Assembly (NCBI GenBank): GCA_964346495.1
Contig: CAYFUW010000036.1
Location: 1-20,442 of the forward strand
Source of the DNA: JBGZFC01 sp964346495
Lineage (GTDB): Bacteria > Bacteroidota > Bacteroidia > Bacteroidales > Dysgonomonadaceae
Reading direction: 5' to 3'
Length of the DNA stretch: 20,442 nucleotides
Part shown: positions 1-6,654 of the stretch, piece after piece
Numbering within the stretch: position 1 is the first letter of the stretch
Layout of the letters: each line of letters opens with the position of its first letter
Made by a program: the position numbers and the translations under genes
Notes under the pieces: generated by a model
The model's input: only the letters and a program-made list of their open reading frames with translations
Database searches by the model: none
What the model was told of the DNA's origin: nothing

Positions 1-67
1 AAAGACAAAAGAAAAAGTATGACAAAATGTGTAAACTTTTTTTAGGACGAGACATCTAATTACAAAG

Positions 68-95
68 TCTTGGTTCTTTGCTCTTGGTTCTTTCA
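68..95. repeat. Degenerate heptamer array next to a stop codon
   Basis: Four consecutive 7-bp units are visible: TCTTGGT, TCTTTGC, TCTTGGT, TCTTTCA. The array ends one base from the stop codon of the minus-strand membrane protein gene at 97. A related TCTTGGT/TCTTGTG array sits next to the stop of the deiminase gene near 14646. Function is unknown. The rest of positions 1-67 shows no gene. Confidence 0.7.
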
Positions 96-96
96 T

Positions 97-465
97 CTAT
101 TTATGTTTTCGCCTAACCCGATATTCAACTTGTGCCAAAAGCCAAAAAACGGTGGCCACTAAAACAATTAATGACAAAACAGCAAAAAACTCAATTGATA
201 GCAGAAAATCTTTTCCTTTCATAATAAAAGCCACGACAATCAACGCTGCTATCAGAACATAAATTGTACCGAAAATTGTTTTGAAACTGTTCAACAATTC
301 GTTTGCCTGACGACTTTTTTCCGTTTGTTGAGGAATAAGCGATTTTTCAGTTTCAATCTGCTGCATAATCATATATTTTAGGTTTTCAGGTGCCTGTTGT
401 TTTGATGATTGCATCAGTTGATGGATAAATTTGTCATCGGTATGTATATTGTTTTCGTTCATCAT
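97..465 (-). CDS. Small two-helix membrane protein, possible anti-sigma factor
   Basis: A 122-residue protein with a hydrophilic N-terminal half (about residues 1-60) and two predicted membrane helices (about 65-82 and 90-111), ending in a basic tail RVRRKHK. The gene starts 9 bp after the stop of the ECF sigma factor gene, so the two are almost certainly co-transcribed. The first 40 residues, with a short helical stretch and a Pro-Glu-Asn-Leu turn, are of the kind that begin small membrane anti-sigma proteins in Bacteroidota. No zinc-binding HxxxCxxC motif is present, so this is not a classical ZAS-type anti-sigma factor. Role as sigma antagonist is inferred from gene order and topology only. 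The start has two consecutive ATG codons; either could be used. Confidence 0.75.
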   Translation of the reverse strand: MMNENNIHTDDKFIHQLMQSSKQQAPENLKYMIMQQIETEKSLIPQQTEKSRQANELLNSFKTIFGTIYVLIAALIVVAFIMKGKDFLLSIEFFAVLSLIVLVATVFWLLAQVEYRVRRKHK

Positions 466-474
466 TTTAAAAGT

Positions 475-1029
475 TTAGACATATTGGAATTCATTTGACT
501 TTACAAGCAATTCTTTAAAAAGTTTTCTGGCACGAAATAGTTTTACCTTCACGTTTGTTTCGTTTAATCCTGTAATTTTGGCAATATCCCTTATCGAGTT
601 ATCTTCCATATAGTATAATGTGAGCAACAAAGCATCGCCTTTCGGCATAATGTTTAAAATGTTTTGTACTATTTCGGTTCTTTCAGCAGCAAGAATTTGT
701 TGTTCGGTATCGAAATCGGAACTTTCTATATTTATATATGTGAGTTCTACGTCTGAGTCGCTTATCCACATTTTTATTTTGGTGTGATTTACTGCTGTAT
801 TATAAACAATGCGATATAGCCACGACGAAAATTTACTCTCATTTCGGAACGAATGCAAATTGCGATACGCTTTCACGAAACTCTCCTGCACGACATCTTC
901 CGCATCCTGCCTGTTGCCACAAATCCGATAGGCGATAGTAATCGCCATATCCTGATATGTTTCAACAAAATAGCTGAAAGCGGAAGTGTTGCCCGAAAGG
1001 ACTTGCTGGACTCGCTGATTTTCGTTCAT
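475..1029 (-). CDS. ECF-type RNA polymerase sigma factor
   Basis: A 184-residue sigma-70 family protein of the extracytoplasmic function type, which would direct RNA polymerase to a dedicated set of promoters. Region 2 spans about residues 20-86, with the conserved stretch RQDAEDVVQESFVKAYRN (40-57) and the DNA-melting segment SKFSSWLYRIVYNTAVNH (65-82). Region 4 spans about 130-176 and contains a helix-turn-helix (SIRDIAKITGLNETNVK, 145-161) followed by LFRARKLFKELL. The length is typical of two-domain ECF factors. It lies between two genes for small membrane proteins, 21 bp after the first and 9 bp before the second, which suggests a membrane-controlled switch. This could be a stress or envelope sigma factor. 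Nothing here identifies it as SigP, the partner of PorX, and its regulon cannot be read from sequence. Confidence 0.93.
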   Translation of the reverse strand: MNENQRVQQVLSGNTSAFSYFVETYQDMAITIAYRICGNRQDAEDVVQESFVKAYRNLHSFRNESKFSSWLYRIVYNTAVNHTKIKMWISDSDVELTYINIESSDFDTEQQILAAERTEIVQNILNIMPKGDALLLTLYYMEDNSIRDIAKITGLNETNVKVKLFRARKLFKELLVKSNEFQYV

Positions 1030-1050
1030 CGCGACTGTTTTTTCCTACTG

Positions 1051-1434
1051 TTAATAGGTTTCATCATCAACGGGCATCTTCATATTACGTGTTACAAAGA
1101 AGTAAATCAGATAACCGATACCCAAAAACAACAAAATAGAAGCGGTGTAAATCGCGAAGGCTTTCTCTTCATATAACTCCATATTTTCCGAAATAAAGAA
1201 AGCTACGATAATTCCGATTGCTATCCCTATAAAAGTAATCCCGTTACGAAGAGATATTAATAGATTGGGAGTGGGTTTTCTTGGTTTTACCTCTTCTTCT
1301 GGAGGAATAATTCCTTGGGAAATAAGAGCCATGCGTTCATTGCTGCGTAACTTCGATTTTCTGTATTCTAGAATAACCCAAACAAGTAATACAGGTGTGA
1401 AAAAAACTCCTAAAATTGCAAATACATCAGTCAT
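1051..1434 (-). CDS. DUF6249-like membrane protein, first gene of the sigma factor operon
   Basis: A 127-residue protein with three predicted membrane helices (about residues 5-23, 62-83 and 92-114). A cytoplasmic stretch rich in Arg, Lys and Glu follows helix 1 and contains RMALISQGIIPPEEE. This arrangement, an N-terminal helix, then 'ER-AL-QGI-PPEE', then two helices, matches small Bacteroidota membrane proteins grouped as DUF6249, as I recall the family. These genes are often found beside ECF sigma factor genes. Here the gene precedes the sigma factor by 21 bp on the same strand. A role in sensing or in controlling the sigma factor is plausible but unproven. Confidence 0.75.
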   Translation of the reverse strand: MTDVFAILGVFFTPVLLVWVILEYRKSKLRSNERMALISQGIIPPEEEVKPRKPTPNLLISLRNGITFIGIAIGIIVAFFISENMELYEEKAFAIYTASILLFLGIGYLIYFFVTRNMKMPVDDETY

Positions 1435-1503
1435 AATCTTAATAATTTAAAAGGTAAATAATTTGTTTACATCCATAAGACAACACAAATCGGACTTTGG
1501 TTA

Positions 1504-1511
1504 CAAAAATA
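1504..1511 (-). promoter_or_regulatory. Candidate -7 promoter element of the sigma factor operon
   Basis: On the minus strand the sequence is TATTTTTG, matching the Bacteroidota -7 consensus TAnnTTTG. It lies 69 bp before the ATG at 1434. No clear TTTG -33 element stands at the usual 19-21 bp spacing, so this is a tentative call. Confidence 0.35.
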
Positions 1512-1584
1512 GGTAAATATTTTCAATGTATTTTAAATGGTTTTGGAAATCAGGGTATTAAAAACTCGATGAATGTTGTGCATA

Positions 1585-1624
1585 CAAAAAAGACCTAACA
1601 GGTTTATGAAGCCTGTTAGGTCTT
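1585..1624 (-). terminator. Intrinsic terminator of mscL
   Basis: A perfect 13-bp inverted repeat (AAGACCTAACAGG at 1590-1602 and CCTGTTAGGTCTT at 1612-1624) encloses a 9-nt loop. On the minus strand it is followed by a run of T (1589 down to 1585). It lies 22 bp past the stop of mscL. From memory, hairpins with this CCTGTTAGGTC sequence recur at gene ends in many Bacteroidota genomes. Confidence 0.85.
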
Positions 1625-1646
1625 AAGTTATCGTTATTTCTACCGT

Positions 1647-2066
1647 TTATTTATTTTTCAATAAATCACGAATTTCGGTAAGTAATACTTCTTCTTTTGT
1701 TGGTTCTGGATCTGCAGCAGGTTCTTCTTCTTTTTTGCGTTTCAAAGAATTCATCGCTTTGATAACCATAAATATTGCAGTTCCAACAATCAAAAAGTCA
1801 ACTACTGCCTGAATAAATGCGCCATAATTCCATGTAATTGCAGGGATTGTTTCTGTACCTGCAGCGTCTATTACTGCTTGTTTTAATACTACTTTCAGGT
1901 CAACAAAATTAGTTTGACCGAAAAGCAACGAGATGGGTGGCATAAGAATATCATTTACAAATGATGTTACTATTTTGCCAAATGCTCCACCTATTACAAT
2001 ACCCACAGCCATGTCAACTACATTGCCGCGCATTAAAAACTCTTTAAGTTCTGATCTAAATGACAT
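1647..2066 (-). CDS. mscL: Large-conductance mechanosensitive channel MscL
   Basis: A 139-residue inner-membrane channel that opens under membrane tension to release solutes during hypo-osmotic shock. The N-terminus has the MscL signature: amphipathic S1 helix EFLMRGNVVDMAVGIVIGG (about 9-27), running into the pore-lining first helix GGAFGKIVTSFVNDILMPP (26-44). A periplasmic loop (about 50-78) is followed by the second helix (about 80-104, FIQAVVDFLIVGTAIFMVIKAM). The basic-then-acidic linker KRKKEEEPAADPEPTKEE leads to the cytoplasmic helical bundle TEIRDLLKNK. Length is normal for the family. The gene is separated from ctlX by 93 bp and ends at a strong terminator, so it may be transcribed alone. 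Confidence 0.97.
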   Translation of the reverse strand: MSFRSELKEFLMRGNVVDMAVGIVIGGAFGKIVTSFVNDILMPPISLLFGQTNFVDLKVVLKQAVIDAAGTETIPAITWNYGAFIQAVVDFLIVGTAIFMVIKAMNSLKRKKEEEPAADPEPTKEEVLLTEIRDLLKNK

Positions 2067-2085
2067 AATTTATTAATTTAAAATT

Positions 2086-2150
2086 TAATTACTCTATTTC
2101 TGTGCAAAGAAAATAAAAAACATGAATAGTTTGATAAAATAGAGTGATTA
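2086..2150. repeat. Imperfect inverted repeat between ctlX and mscL
   Basis: Arms of 14 bp (2086-2099 TAATTACTCTATTT and 2137-2150 AAATAGAGTGATTA) pair with one exception, which would be a G-U pair on plus-strand RNA. The loop is 37 nt. There is no clear T run on the minus strand, so it is not a convincing terminator of ctlX. It could be an operator for mscL or a processing hairpin. Confidence 0.4.
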
Positions 2151-2159
2151 TCTACAATA

Positions 2160-3062
2160 TTAGTAGAAAATTTCCGCAATCATGCATCTTGCCGAGCCAC
2201 CACCGTTAGTTTCTATAGTTGTTAGTTCGGGTGAAATGATTTTATTGTATGTTTCAATCGTTTGTTCTTGTTGCGGTGTGAGTGCTTTGCGTGCTGCAAC
2301 CGACATAATCATAATCGGGTTTCCGTTGCGACTCTTCACTTCAAGCATATTGCCTGCGAAATGTTCCACCTGATCAAGTGTAATATCAACAATTATCTTT
2401 CCGGTTGAAGTAAGCTTTGATACTACTTTTTCGCGTTCGTCTTCGTTCTTAATCGATTCTAAACAAACAATGGCAACTTGTTTGCCCACTTCCATCATAA
2501 CATTGGTATGATAGATTAGCTGGTCATTTTTATCGAATGAATCAAAAACTACAGCTTCAAAGTTCATTTTTGAGCAGAAATCGCGCAACACCTTTTCCGA
2601 TGTCCTTGCTGAACGGCATGCATAAGCTATATTGCGATCACGGTCAAAAATCATACTTCCCGTACCTTCCAAAATCTCACCTTCTTTTTCCCAATGAGTT
2701 AGGTCGATAACTTTGGGATGGTCCATTTTTCTTTTCAAAAGATCCAAAATTTCAGGTTTTCGTTCCATTCTTCTGTTTTCGGCAAACATCGGATATAGAA
2801 CCAATTCACCTGTAATATGCGATGAAAACCAGTTGTTCGGAAAAATTGAATCGGGTGTCCATGGCTCAGGAGTGTCTTGAACGACAGTTACATCCACATC
2901 ATTTGCACGAAGTAGTTCCACGAAAGTGTCAAACTCTTGTAAGGCTTTTTCGGCGACATTGTCTTGTGGCGTTTTTTGTTGAAAATAGTTGTTTGCAGCC
3001 GTCTCTTCATTAAATCCGAAACGAGCCGGACGAACCATTAATATTTTTGAGGTTGTCTGCAT
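2160..3062 (-). CDS. ctlX: Citrulline utilization hydrolase CtlX (amidinotransferase family)
   Basis: A 300-residue cytoplasmic enzyme of the guanidino-group modifying superfamily (arginine deiminase/amidinotransferase fold), of the type that hydrolyses free citrulline to ornithine, CO2 and ammonia. Catalytic landmarks of the superfamily are visible: Asp71 in TPDSIFPNNWF (69-79), Glu132 in LEGTGSMIFDR (131-141), His185 in YHTNVMMEVG (184-193), and the nucleophilic Cys293 in NGGGSARCMIAEIFY at the extreme C-terminus. The N-terminal ILMVRPARFGFNEETAANNYFQ is the usual opening of the CtlX group. The gene lies 97 bp downstream of rocD on the same strand, fitting a citrulline-to-ornithine-to-glutamate-semialdehyde route. 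A hairpin with a T run sits in the gap between them. Before the CtlX name these proteins were called 'amidinotransferase' or 'arginine deiminase-related'. Confidence 0.9.
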   Translation of the reverse strand: MQTTSKILMVRPARFGFNEETAANNYFQQKTPQDNVAEKALQEFDTFVELLRANDVDVTVVQDTPEPWTPDSIFPNNWFSSHITGELVLYPMFAENRRMERKPEILDLLKRKMDHPKVIDLTHWEKEGEILEGTGSMIFDRDRNIAYACRSARTSEKVLRDFCSKMNFEAVVFDSFDKNDQLIYHTNVMMEVGKQVAIVCLESIKNEDEREKVVSKLTSTGKIIVDITLDQVEHFAGNMLEVKSRNGNPIMIMSVAARKALTPQQEQTIETYNKIISPELTTIETNGGGSARCMIAEIFY

Positions 3063-3093
3063 TTTATAAGATTGAAGTTTATTGTTTTACGTT

Positions 3094-3143
3094 AAAAAAA
3101 CTGTCTCAAAAGTTCCACAATATAGCTTTGCTTTTGAGACAGT
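3094..3143 (-). terminator. Intrinsic terminator or attenuator between rocD and ctlX
   Basis: A perfect 13-bp inverted repeat (ACTGTCTCAAAAG at 3100-3112 and CTTTTGAGACAGT at 3131-3143) has an 18-nt loop. On the minus strand it is followed by a run of seven T (3100 down to 3094). It lies 16 bp after the rocD stop and 31 bp before the ctlX start. It could end the rocD transcript or reduce read-through into ctlX, for which I found no separate consensus promoter. Confidence 0.8.
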
Positions 3144-3159
3144 AATATGATTTATTTGT

Positions 3160-4389
3160 TTATTCAAGTGTTTTGATTGATTCTTTAATAATTTCAACAG
3201 CTTGCATCAATTCTTCTTCAGTGATAACCAAAGGAGGAGCAAAGCGGATGATGTGCTGATGTGTCGGTTTTGCCAACAATCCGTTTTCTGCCATTTTCAG
3301 ACATACATCCCAAGCTTCTTTTCCATTGTGTGGCTCAATTACTACTGCATTCAAAAGTCCTTTTCCGCGTACAACCGTTACGAACGGGCTGTCAATTTTC
3401 TTCATCTCTTCACGGAATATTTTTCCTAAATATTCTGCTCTTTCAGCCAATTTTTCGTCTCTTACAACTTCCAATGCAGCAGTTGCAACTTTACATGCCA
3501 ACGGGAATCCGCCGAAAGTAGAACCGTGTTGTCCCGGTCTTATTGTCATCATAATATCATCGTCGGCAAGTACTGCTGAAACGGGCAATACACCACCTGA
3601 AATAGCTTTTCCTAAAACTACAATGTCGGGACGGATGTTTTCGTGGTCGCAACATAATAGTTTTCCTGTGCGTGCAATTCCTGTTTGTACTTCGTCGGCA
3701 ATGAAAAGAACGTTGTGCTTTTTACACAAATCGTAACATGCTTTCAAATAACCATCATCGGGTACGAAAACACCTGCTTCACCTTGTATCGGTTCAACTA
3801 GGAATCCGGCAACTTTATCACCTTTTTTCTCTAAAATATCTTTTAATGCATCTACGTTGTTATAGGGAATAACTTCAATTCCCGGTGTATATGGTCCGTA
3901 ATCTGCGCGTGCATCGGGGTCGGTTGAAAGCGATACAATTGTAATTGTACGTCCGTGGAAGTTAGCTTCACAAACAACAATTATTGCTTCATTTTGTGGA
4001 ATTCCTTTTTTCTGATAACCCCATTTACGAGCAAGCTTAAGTGATGTTTCTACTGCTTCTGCACCTGAGTTCATCGGTAGCATTTTGTCGTAACCGAAAT
4101 AGTTGTGTACAAACTCTTCGTATGGTCCTAAACAATCGTTGTAGAATGCGCGTGATGTCAAGCATAGCGTTTCAGCCTGGTCTTTTAATGCGCCTACAAT
4201 TTTCGGATGGCAGTGTCCTTGGTTCACAGCCGAATATGCCGATAGAAAATCGAAATATTTTTTTCCGTCAACGTCCCATACATAAACGCCTTCACCACGT
4301 GATAATACCACTGGTAGCGGATGATAGTTGTGTGCACCGTATTTATCTTCCTGTGCAATGAATTGTTTGGATTTTTCTGAAATAGTCAT
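3160..4389 (-). CDS. rocD: Ornithine--oxo-acid aminotransferase
   Basis: A 409-residue PLP-dependent class III aminotransferase that moves the delta-amino group of ornithine to 2-oxoglutarate, giving glutamate-5-semialdehyde and glutamate in the cytoplasm. The PLP lysine is Lys261 in VVLGKAISGGVLPVSAV (257-273). The pyridine-nitrogen aspartate is Asp232 in FIADEVQTGIARTG (229-242), and the phosphate-binding stretch is MNSGAEAVE (106-114). The segment GAHNYHPLPVVLSRGEGVYVW (18-38) is characteristic of ornithine aminotransferases, as opposed to acetylornithine or GABA aminotransferases. Length matches the family. It is the first gene before ctlX and has a full-consensus promoter about 105 bp upstream, leaving a long untranslated leader. 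With CtlX it forms a probable citrulline/ornithine degradation pair. Confidence 0.95.
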   Translation of the reverse strand: MTISEKSKQFIAQEDKYGAHNYHPLPVVLSRGEGVYVWDVDGKKYFDFLSAYSAVNQGHCHPKIVGALKDQAETLCLTSRAFYNDCLGPYEEFVHNYFGYDKMLPMNSGAEAVETSLKLARKWGYQKKGIPQNEAIIVVCEANFHGRTITIVSLSTDPDARADYGPYTPGIEVIPYNNVDALKDILEKKGDKVAGFLVEPIQGEAGVFVPDDGYLKACYDLCKKHNVLFIADEVQTGIARTGKLLCCDHENIRPDIVVLGKAISGGVLPVSAVLADDDIMMTIRPGQHGSTFGGFPLACKVATAALEVVRDEKLAERAEYLGKIFREEMKKIDSPFVTVVRGKGLLNAVVIEPHNGKEAWDVCLKMAENGLLAKPTHQHIIRFAPPLVITEEELMQAVEIIKESIKTLE

Positions 4390-4494
4390 AAGTTTATTAT
4401 TTTGATAATTATTTTTGAATTTTTTTCTTCTCAGCTAATGCCTTAAACCACAACGATAAATTGTTGTCTGTTTTGTTGTTGAATTAAAAGCAAA

Positions 4495-4526
4495 CAAAAA
4501 TAAATCTTTTTTCCGAAACATACAAA
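4495..4526 (-). promoter_or_regulatory. rocD promoter with both Bacteroidota elements
   Basis: On the minus strand, TTTG (4526-4523) is separated by 20 nt from TATTTTTG (4502-4495). This matches the Bacteroidota consensus TTTG-N19-21-TAnnTTTG and is the most complete promoter in the window. Transcription would start near 4488, leaving a leader of about 100 nt before the ATG at 4389. The leader holds a weak ACAAC/GTTGT hairpin (4450-4467) but no riboswitch I recognise. Confidence 0.6.
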
Positions 4527-4601
4527 TGTAAAATATTGTTGAAAAAGGCGATTACAGTTTTAGTTTTTCAAAAAATAGTTCAGAATACATCTGATTATGC
4601 G

Positions 4602-4609
4602 TATATTTG
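4602..4609 (+). promoter_or_regulatory. Candidate -7 element of the porX operon
   Basis: TATATTTG matches TAnnTTTG and lies 33 bp before the porX ATG. No clear TTTG is seen at -33. It diverges from the rocD promoter, and the two units share the 253-bp gap 4390-4642. Confidence 0.45.
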
Positions 4610-4642
4610 TAGAAAATATTTATAGAATAAAAGAATGTAGTT

Positions 4643-6187
4643 ATGAAAAACGCCCATTTTTTATGGATTGATGATGAAATAGATTTATTAAAACCATATA
4701 TACTGTTTTTGGAGGAGAAAGGCTACTCTGTTGATACGGTAAACAGCGGACAAGATGCAATCGAAAAATGTCGCACATCGTATTACGATATGATATTCCT
4801 GGATGAGCATATGCCCGGTTTGTCAGGTTTGGAAATTTTGGTGGTGATAAACGAGTTGTTGCCAAATGTTCCGGTTGTGATGATTACCAAAAGTGAGGAT
4901 GAGGGAATTATGAATGAAGCAATAGGTAAAAAAATTGCTGATTATCTGATAAAGCCTGTCAACCCGAATCAGATTTTGCTGACTATCAAGAAAAATCTCG
5001 ACCAAAAAAACATCATCAGTCAACAAAATACGGTAAGTTATCGTGAAGAGTTTAACAGATTGAGTACCGAAATAAACTCTTGTAATTCTACGAAAGATTG
5101 GCAGGAGGTTTACAAAAAACTTGTATATTGGGAATTGGAGTTTTCTAATAGCCAAAATCCTATGGAAGAGATGCTTATGATGCAAAAAGCTGAAGCTAAT
5201 CAGGAGTTTGGTAAATTTGTAAAACGAAATTACGAATCGTGGTTTGAAGGTGACGAATCGCGACCGGTAATGAGTAACGATTTGTTCAAAACCTATATTT
5301 TCCCTTCTTTAGATAAAGGTGAGAAACTATTTTTTATTCTCATTGATAATTTCCGTTTAGACCAATGGCACACGATAAAAGATCTTGTAGCCGAAGATTT
5401 TACCTTTTTCGAAGATACATATTTCAGTATTTTACCCACAGCAACGCAGTATGCACGAAATGCAATTTTTTCGGGTTTGATGCCTTTACAGATTTCCGAA
5501 CTATTTCCCGATTTGTGGGTCGATGAAGAGGACGAAGAGGGCAAAAACCTTTTGGAAGAGCCGTTAATTCAATCTCAATTTGACAGATACAGAAGAAAGC
5601 ACACCTTTTCGTATCACAAAATAAATACAAATGTTGAGGCGGAAAAGTTGGTTACTCAATTTACAGAGCTGGAGAAAAACGAACTGAACGTTTTGGTTTT
5701 CAACTTTATCGATATGCTTTCTCACGCCAGAACAGAGTCGAGAATGATTAGGGAACTTGCATCGAATGAGGCGGCATATCGCTCTCTGACACGTTCCTGG
5801 TTTATGCATTCGCCACTGCTTACATTGATGAAAAAAATAGCTGAAAAGGGTTATAAAGTAATAGTTACTACCGATCACGGCACAATCAGAGTGAAAAATG
5901 CACAACGAATTGTCGGAGACAGAAATACCAATACAAATTTGCGTTACAAATTGGGGAAAAACCTTGCTTACGACGGTAAAAAAGTATTTGCCGTTTCAAA
6001 TCCCGACAAAATAGGATTGCCTTCGCCCAACGTGAGCACAAAATATGTTTTTGCTCTCAACGAAGATTTTTTTGCATATCCCAATAACTACAACTATTAC
6101 GTATCTTACTTTAACAACACGTTTCAGCATGGTGGAATATCGATGGAAGAGATGATAATTCCATTTATAACGCTTTTGCCAAAATAG
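4643..6187 (+). CDS. porX: T9SS regulator PorX: response regulator with PglZ-type phosphodiesterase domain
   Basis: A 514-residue two-domain cytoplasmic regulator. Residues 1-120 form a receiver domain with acidic pocket Asp10-Asp11, phospho-acceptor Asp54 (IFLDEHMPG, 51-59), Thr82 (VVMITKS) and Lys104 (YLIKPVNP). After a helical linker, residues about 205-514 form a PglZ-family alkaline-phosphatase-like domain. Visible metal-site and active-site candidates are Asp235 (LIDNFRLDQW), Thr266/Thr268 (ILPTATQYARNAIFSG), His361 (IDMLSHARTE), Asp411-His412 (VTTDHGTIRVKN) and His496 (FQHGGISMEEMIIPF). This architecture and length match PorX of Porphyromonas and Flavobacterium, which responds to the kinase PorY, cleaves cyclic oligonucleotides and works with SigP to control T9SS genes. 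tsaE starts 3 bp after it, so they are co-transcribed. PorY is not in the window. Confidence 0.95.
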   Translation: MKNAHFLWIDDEIDLLKPYILFLEEKGYSVDTVNSGQDAIEKCRTSYYDMIFLDEHMPGLSGLEILVVINELLPNVPVVMITKSEDEGIMNEAIGKKIADYLIKPVNPNQILLTIKKNLDQKNIISQQNTVSYREEFNRLSTEINSCNSTKDWQEVYKKLVYWELEFSNSQNPMEEMLMMQKAEANQEFGKFVKRNYESWFEGDESRPVMSNDLFKTYIFPSLDKGEKLFFILIDNFRLDQWHTIKDLVAEDFTFFEDTYFSILPTATQYARNAIFSGLMPLQISELFPDLWVDEEDEEGKNLLEEPLIQSQFDRYRRKHTFSYHKINTNVEAEKLVTQFTELEKNELNVLVFNFIDMLSHARTESRMIRELASNEAAYRSLTRSWFMHSPLLTLMKKIAEKGYKVIVTTDHGTIRVKNAQRIVGDRNTNTNLRYKLGKNLAYDGKKVFAVSNPDKIGLPSPNVSTKYVFALNEDFFAYPNNYNYYVSYFNNTFQHGGISMEEMIIPFITLLPK

Positions 6188-6190
6188 AAT

Positions 6191-6604
6191 ATGAAAATAG
6201 AAATTAACGATTTATCCGAATTGGATGCAGCTGCACAGACGTTTATCGACAACATGAAAGATAACGTTATTTTTGCTTTTTATGGCGATATGGGTGCAGG
6301 TAAAACCACATTTATTAAAGCATTATGTGAAAAACTGGGTGTTGACGAAACAATTACAAGTCCCACTTTTGCAATCGTAAACGAGTATGGCAGAGGAGAT
6401 GCCGACCCTATATATCACTTCGATTTTTATAGAGTGTATAAAATTGAGGAGGCAATAGATTTTGGTTGTGCTGAGTATTTTCATAGCGGAAATATCTGTT
6501 TTATCGAGTGGCCTCAAATTATTGAACCGATTCTGCCGGAACAGACTCAAAAGATTAATATCCGTGAAACGGAAAATAAAAGAAGAGTTATAGAGTTTAT
6601 TTAA
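6191..6604 (+). CDS. tsaE: tRNA threonylcarbamoyladenosine biosynthesis ATPase TsaE
   Basis: A 137-residue P-loop ATPase that supports TsaB-TsaD in adding the threonylcarbamoyl group to A37 of ANN-decoding tRNAs. The Walker A motif is GDMGAGKTTFIKAL (32-45). Family signatures follow in order: TSPTFAIVNEY (56-66), YHFDFYRV (75-82) and CFIEWPQII (103-111). Length is typical for the family (about 135-160). The start codon lies 3 bp after the porX stop, indicating translation from the same message. From memory the porX-tsaE adjacency recurs in Bacteroidota; a functional link between the two is not established. Confidence 0.95.
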   Translation: MKIEINDLSELDAAAQTFIDNMKDNVIFAFYGDMGAGKTTFIKALCEKLGVDETITSPTFAIVNEYGRGDADPIYHFDFYRVYKIEEAIDFGCAEYFHSGNICFIEWPQIIEPILPEQTQKINIRETENKRRVIEFI

Positions 6605-6654
6605 ACTGTAGCTTAGACGATTTGTCAAAATATAATACAACAATCAGAAAACTG

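Noticed and set aside
2086..2150. Terminator of ctlX
   Set aside because: The stem is AT-rich with a 37-nt loop, its one odd pair suits the plus strand, and no T run follows on the minus strand.
3326..3736. A 136-codon plus-strand frame opposite rocD
   Set aside because: It is antisense to a clearly conserved enzyme and has no recognisable protein features; the same holds for the plus-strand frames at 853-1176 and 19699-20070 and for the minus-strand frame at 10736-11395.
6622..6654. Upstream TTG start for the TPR protein
   Set aside because: It would place 11 polar residues before a well-formed signal peptide; the ATG at 6655 starts exactly at MKK.
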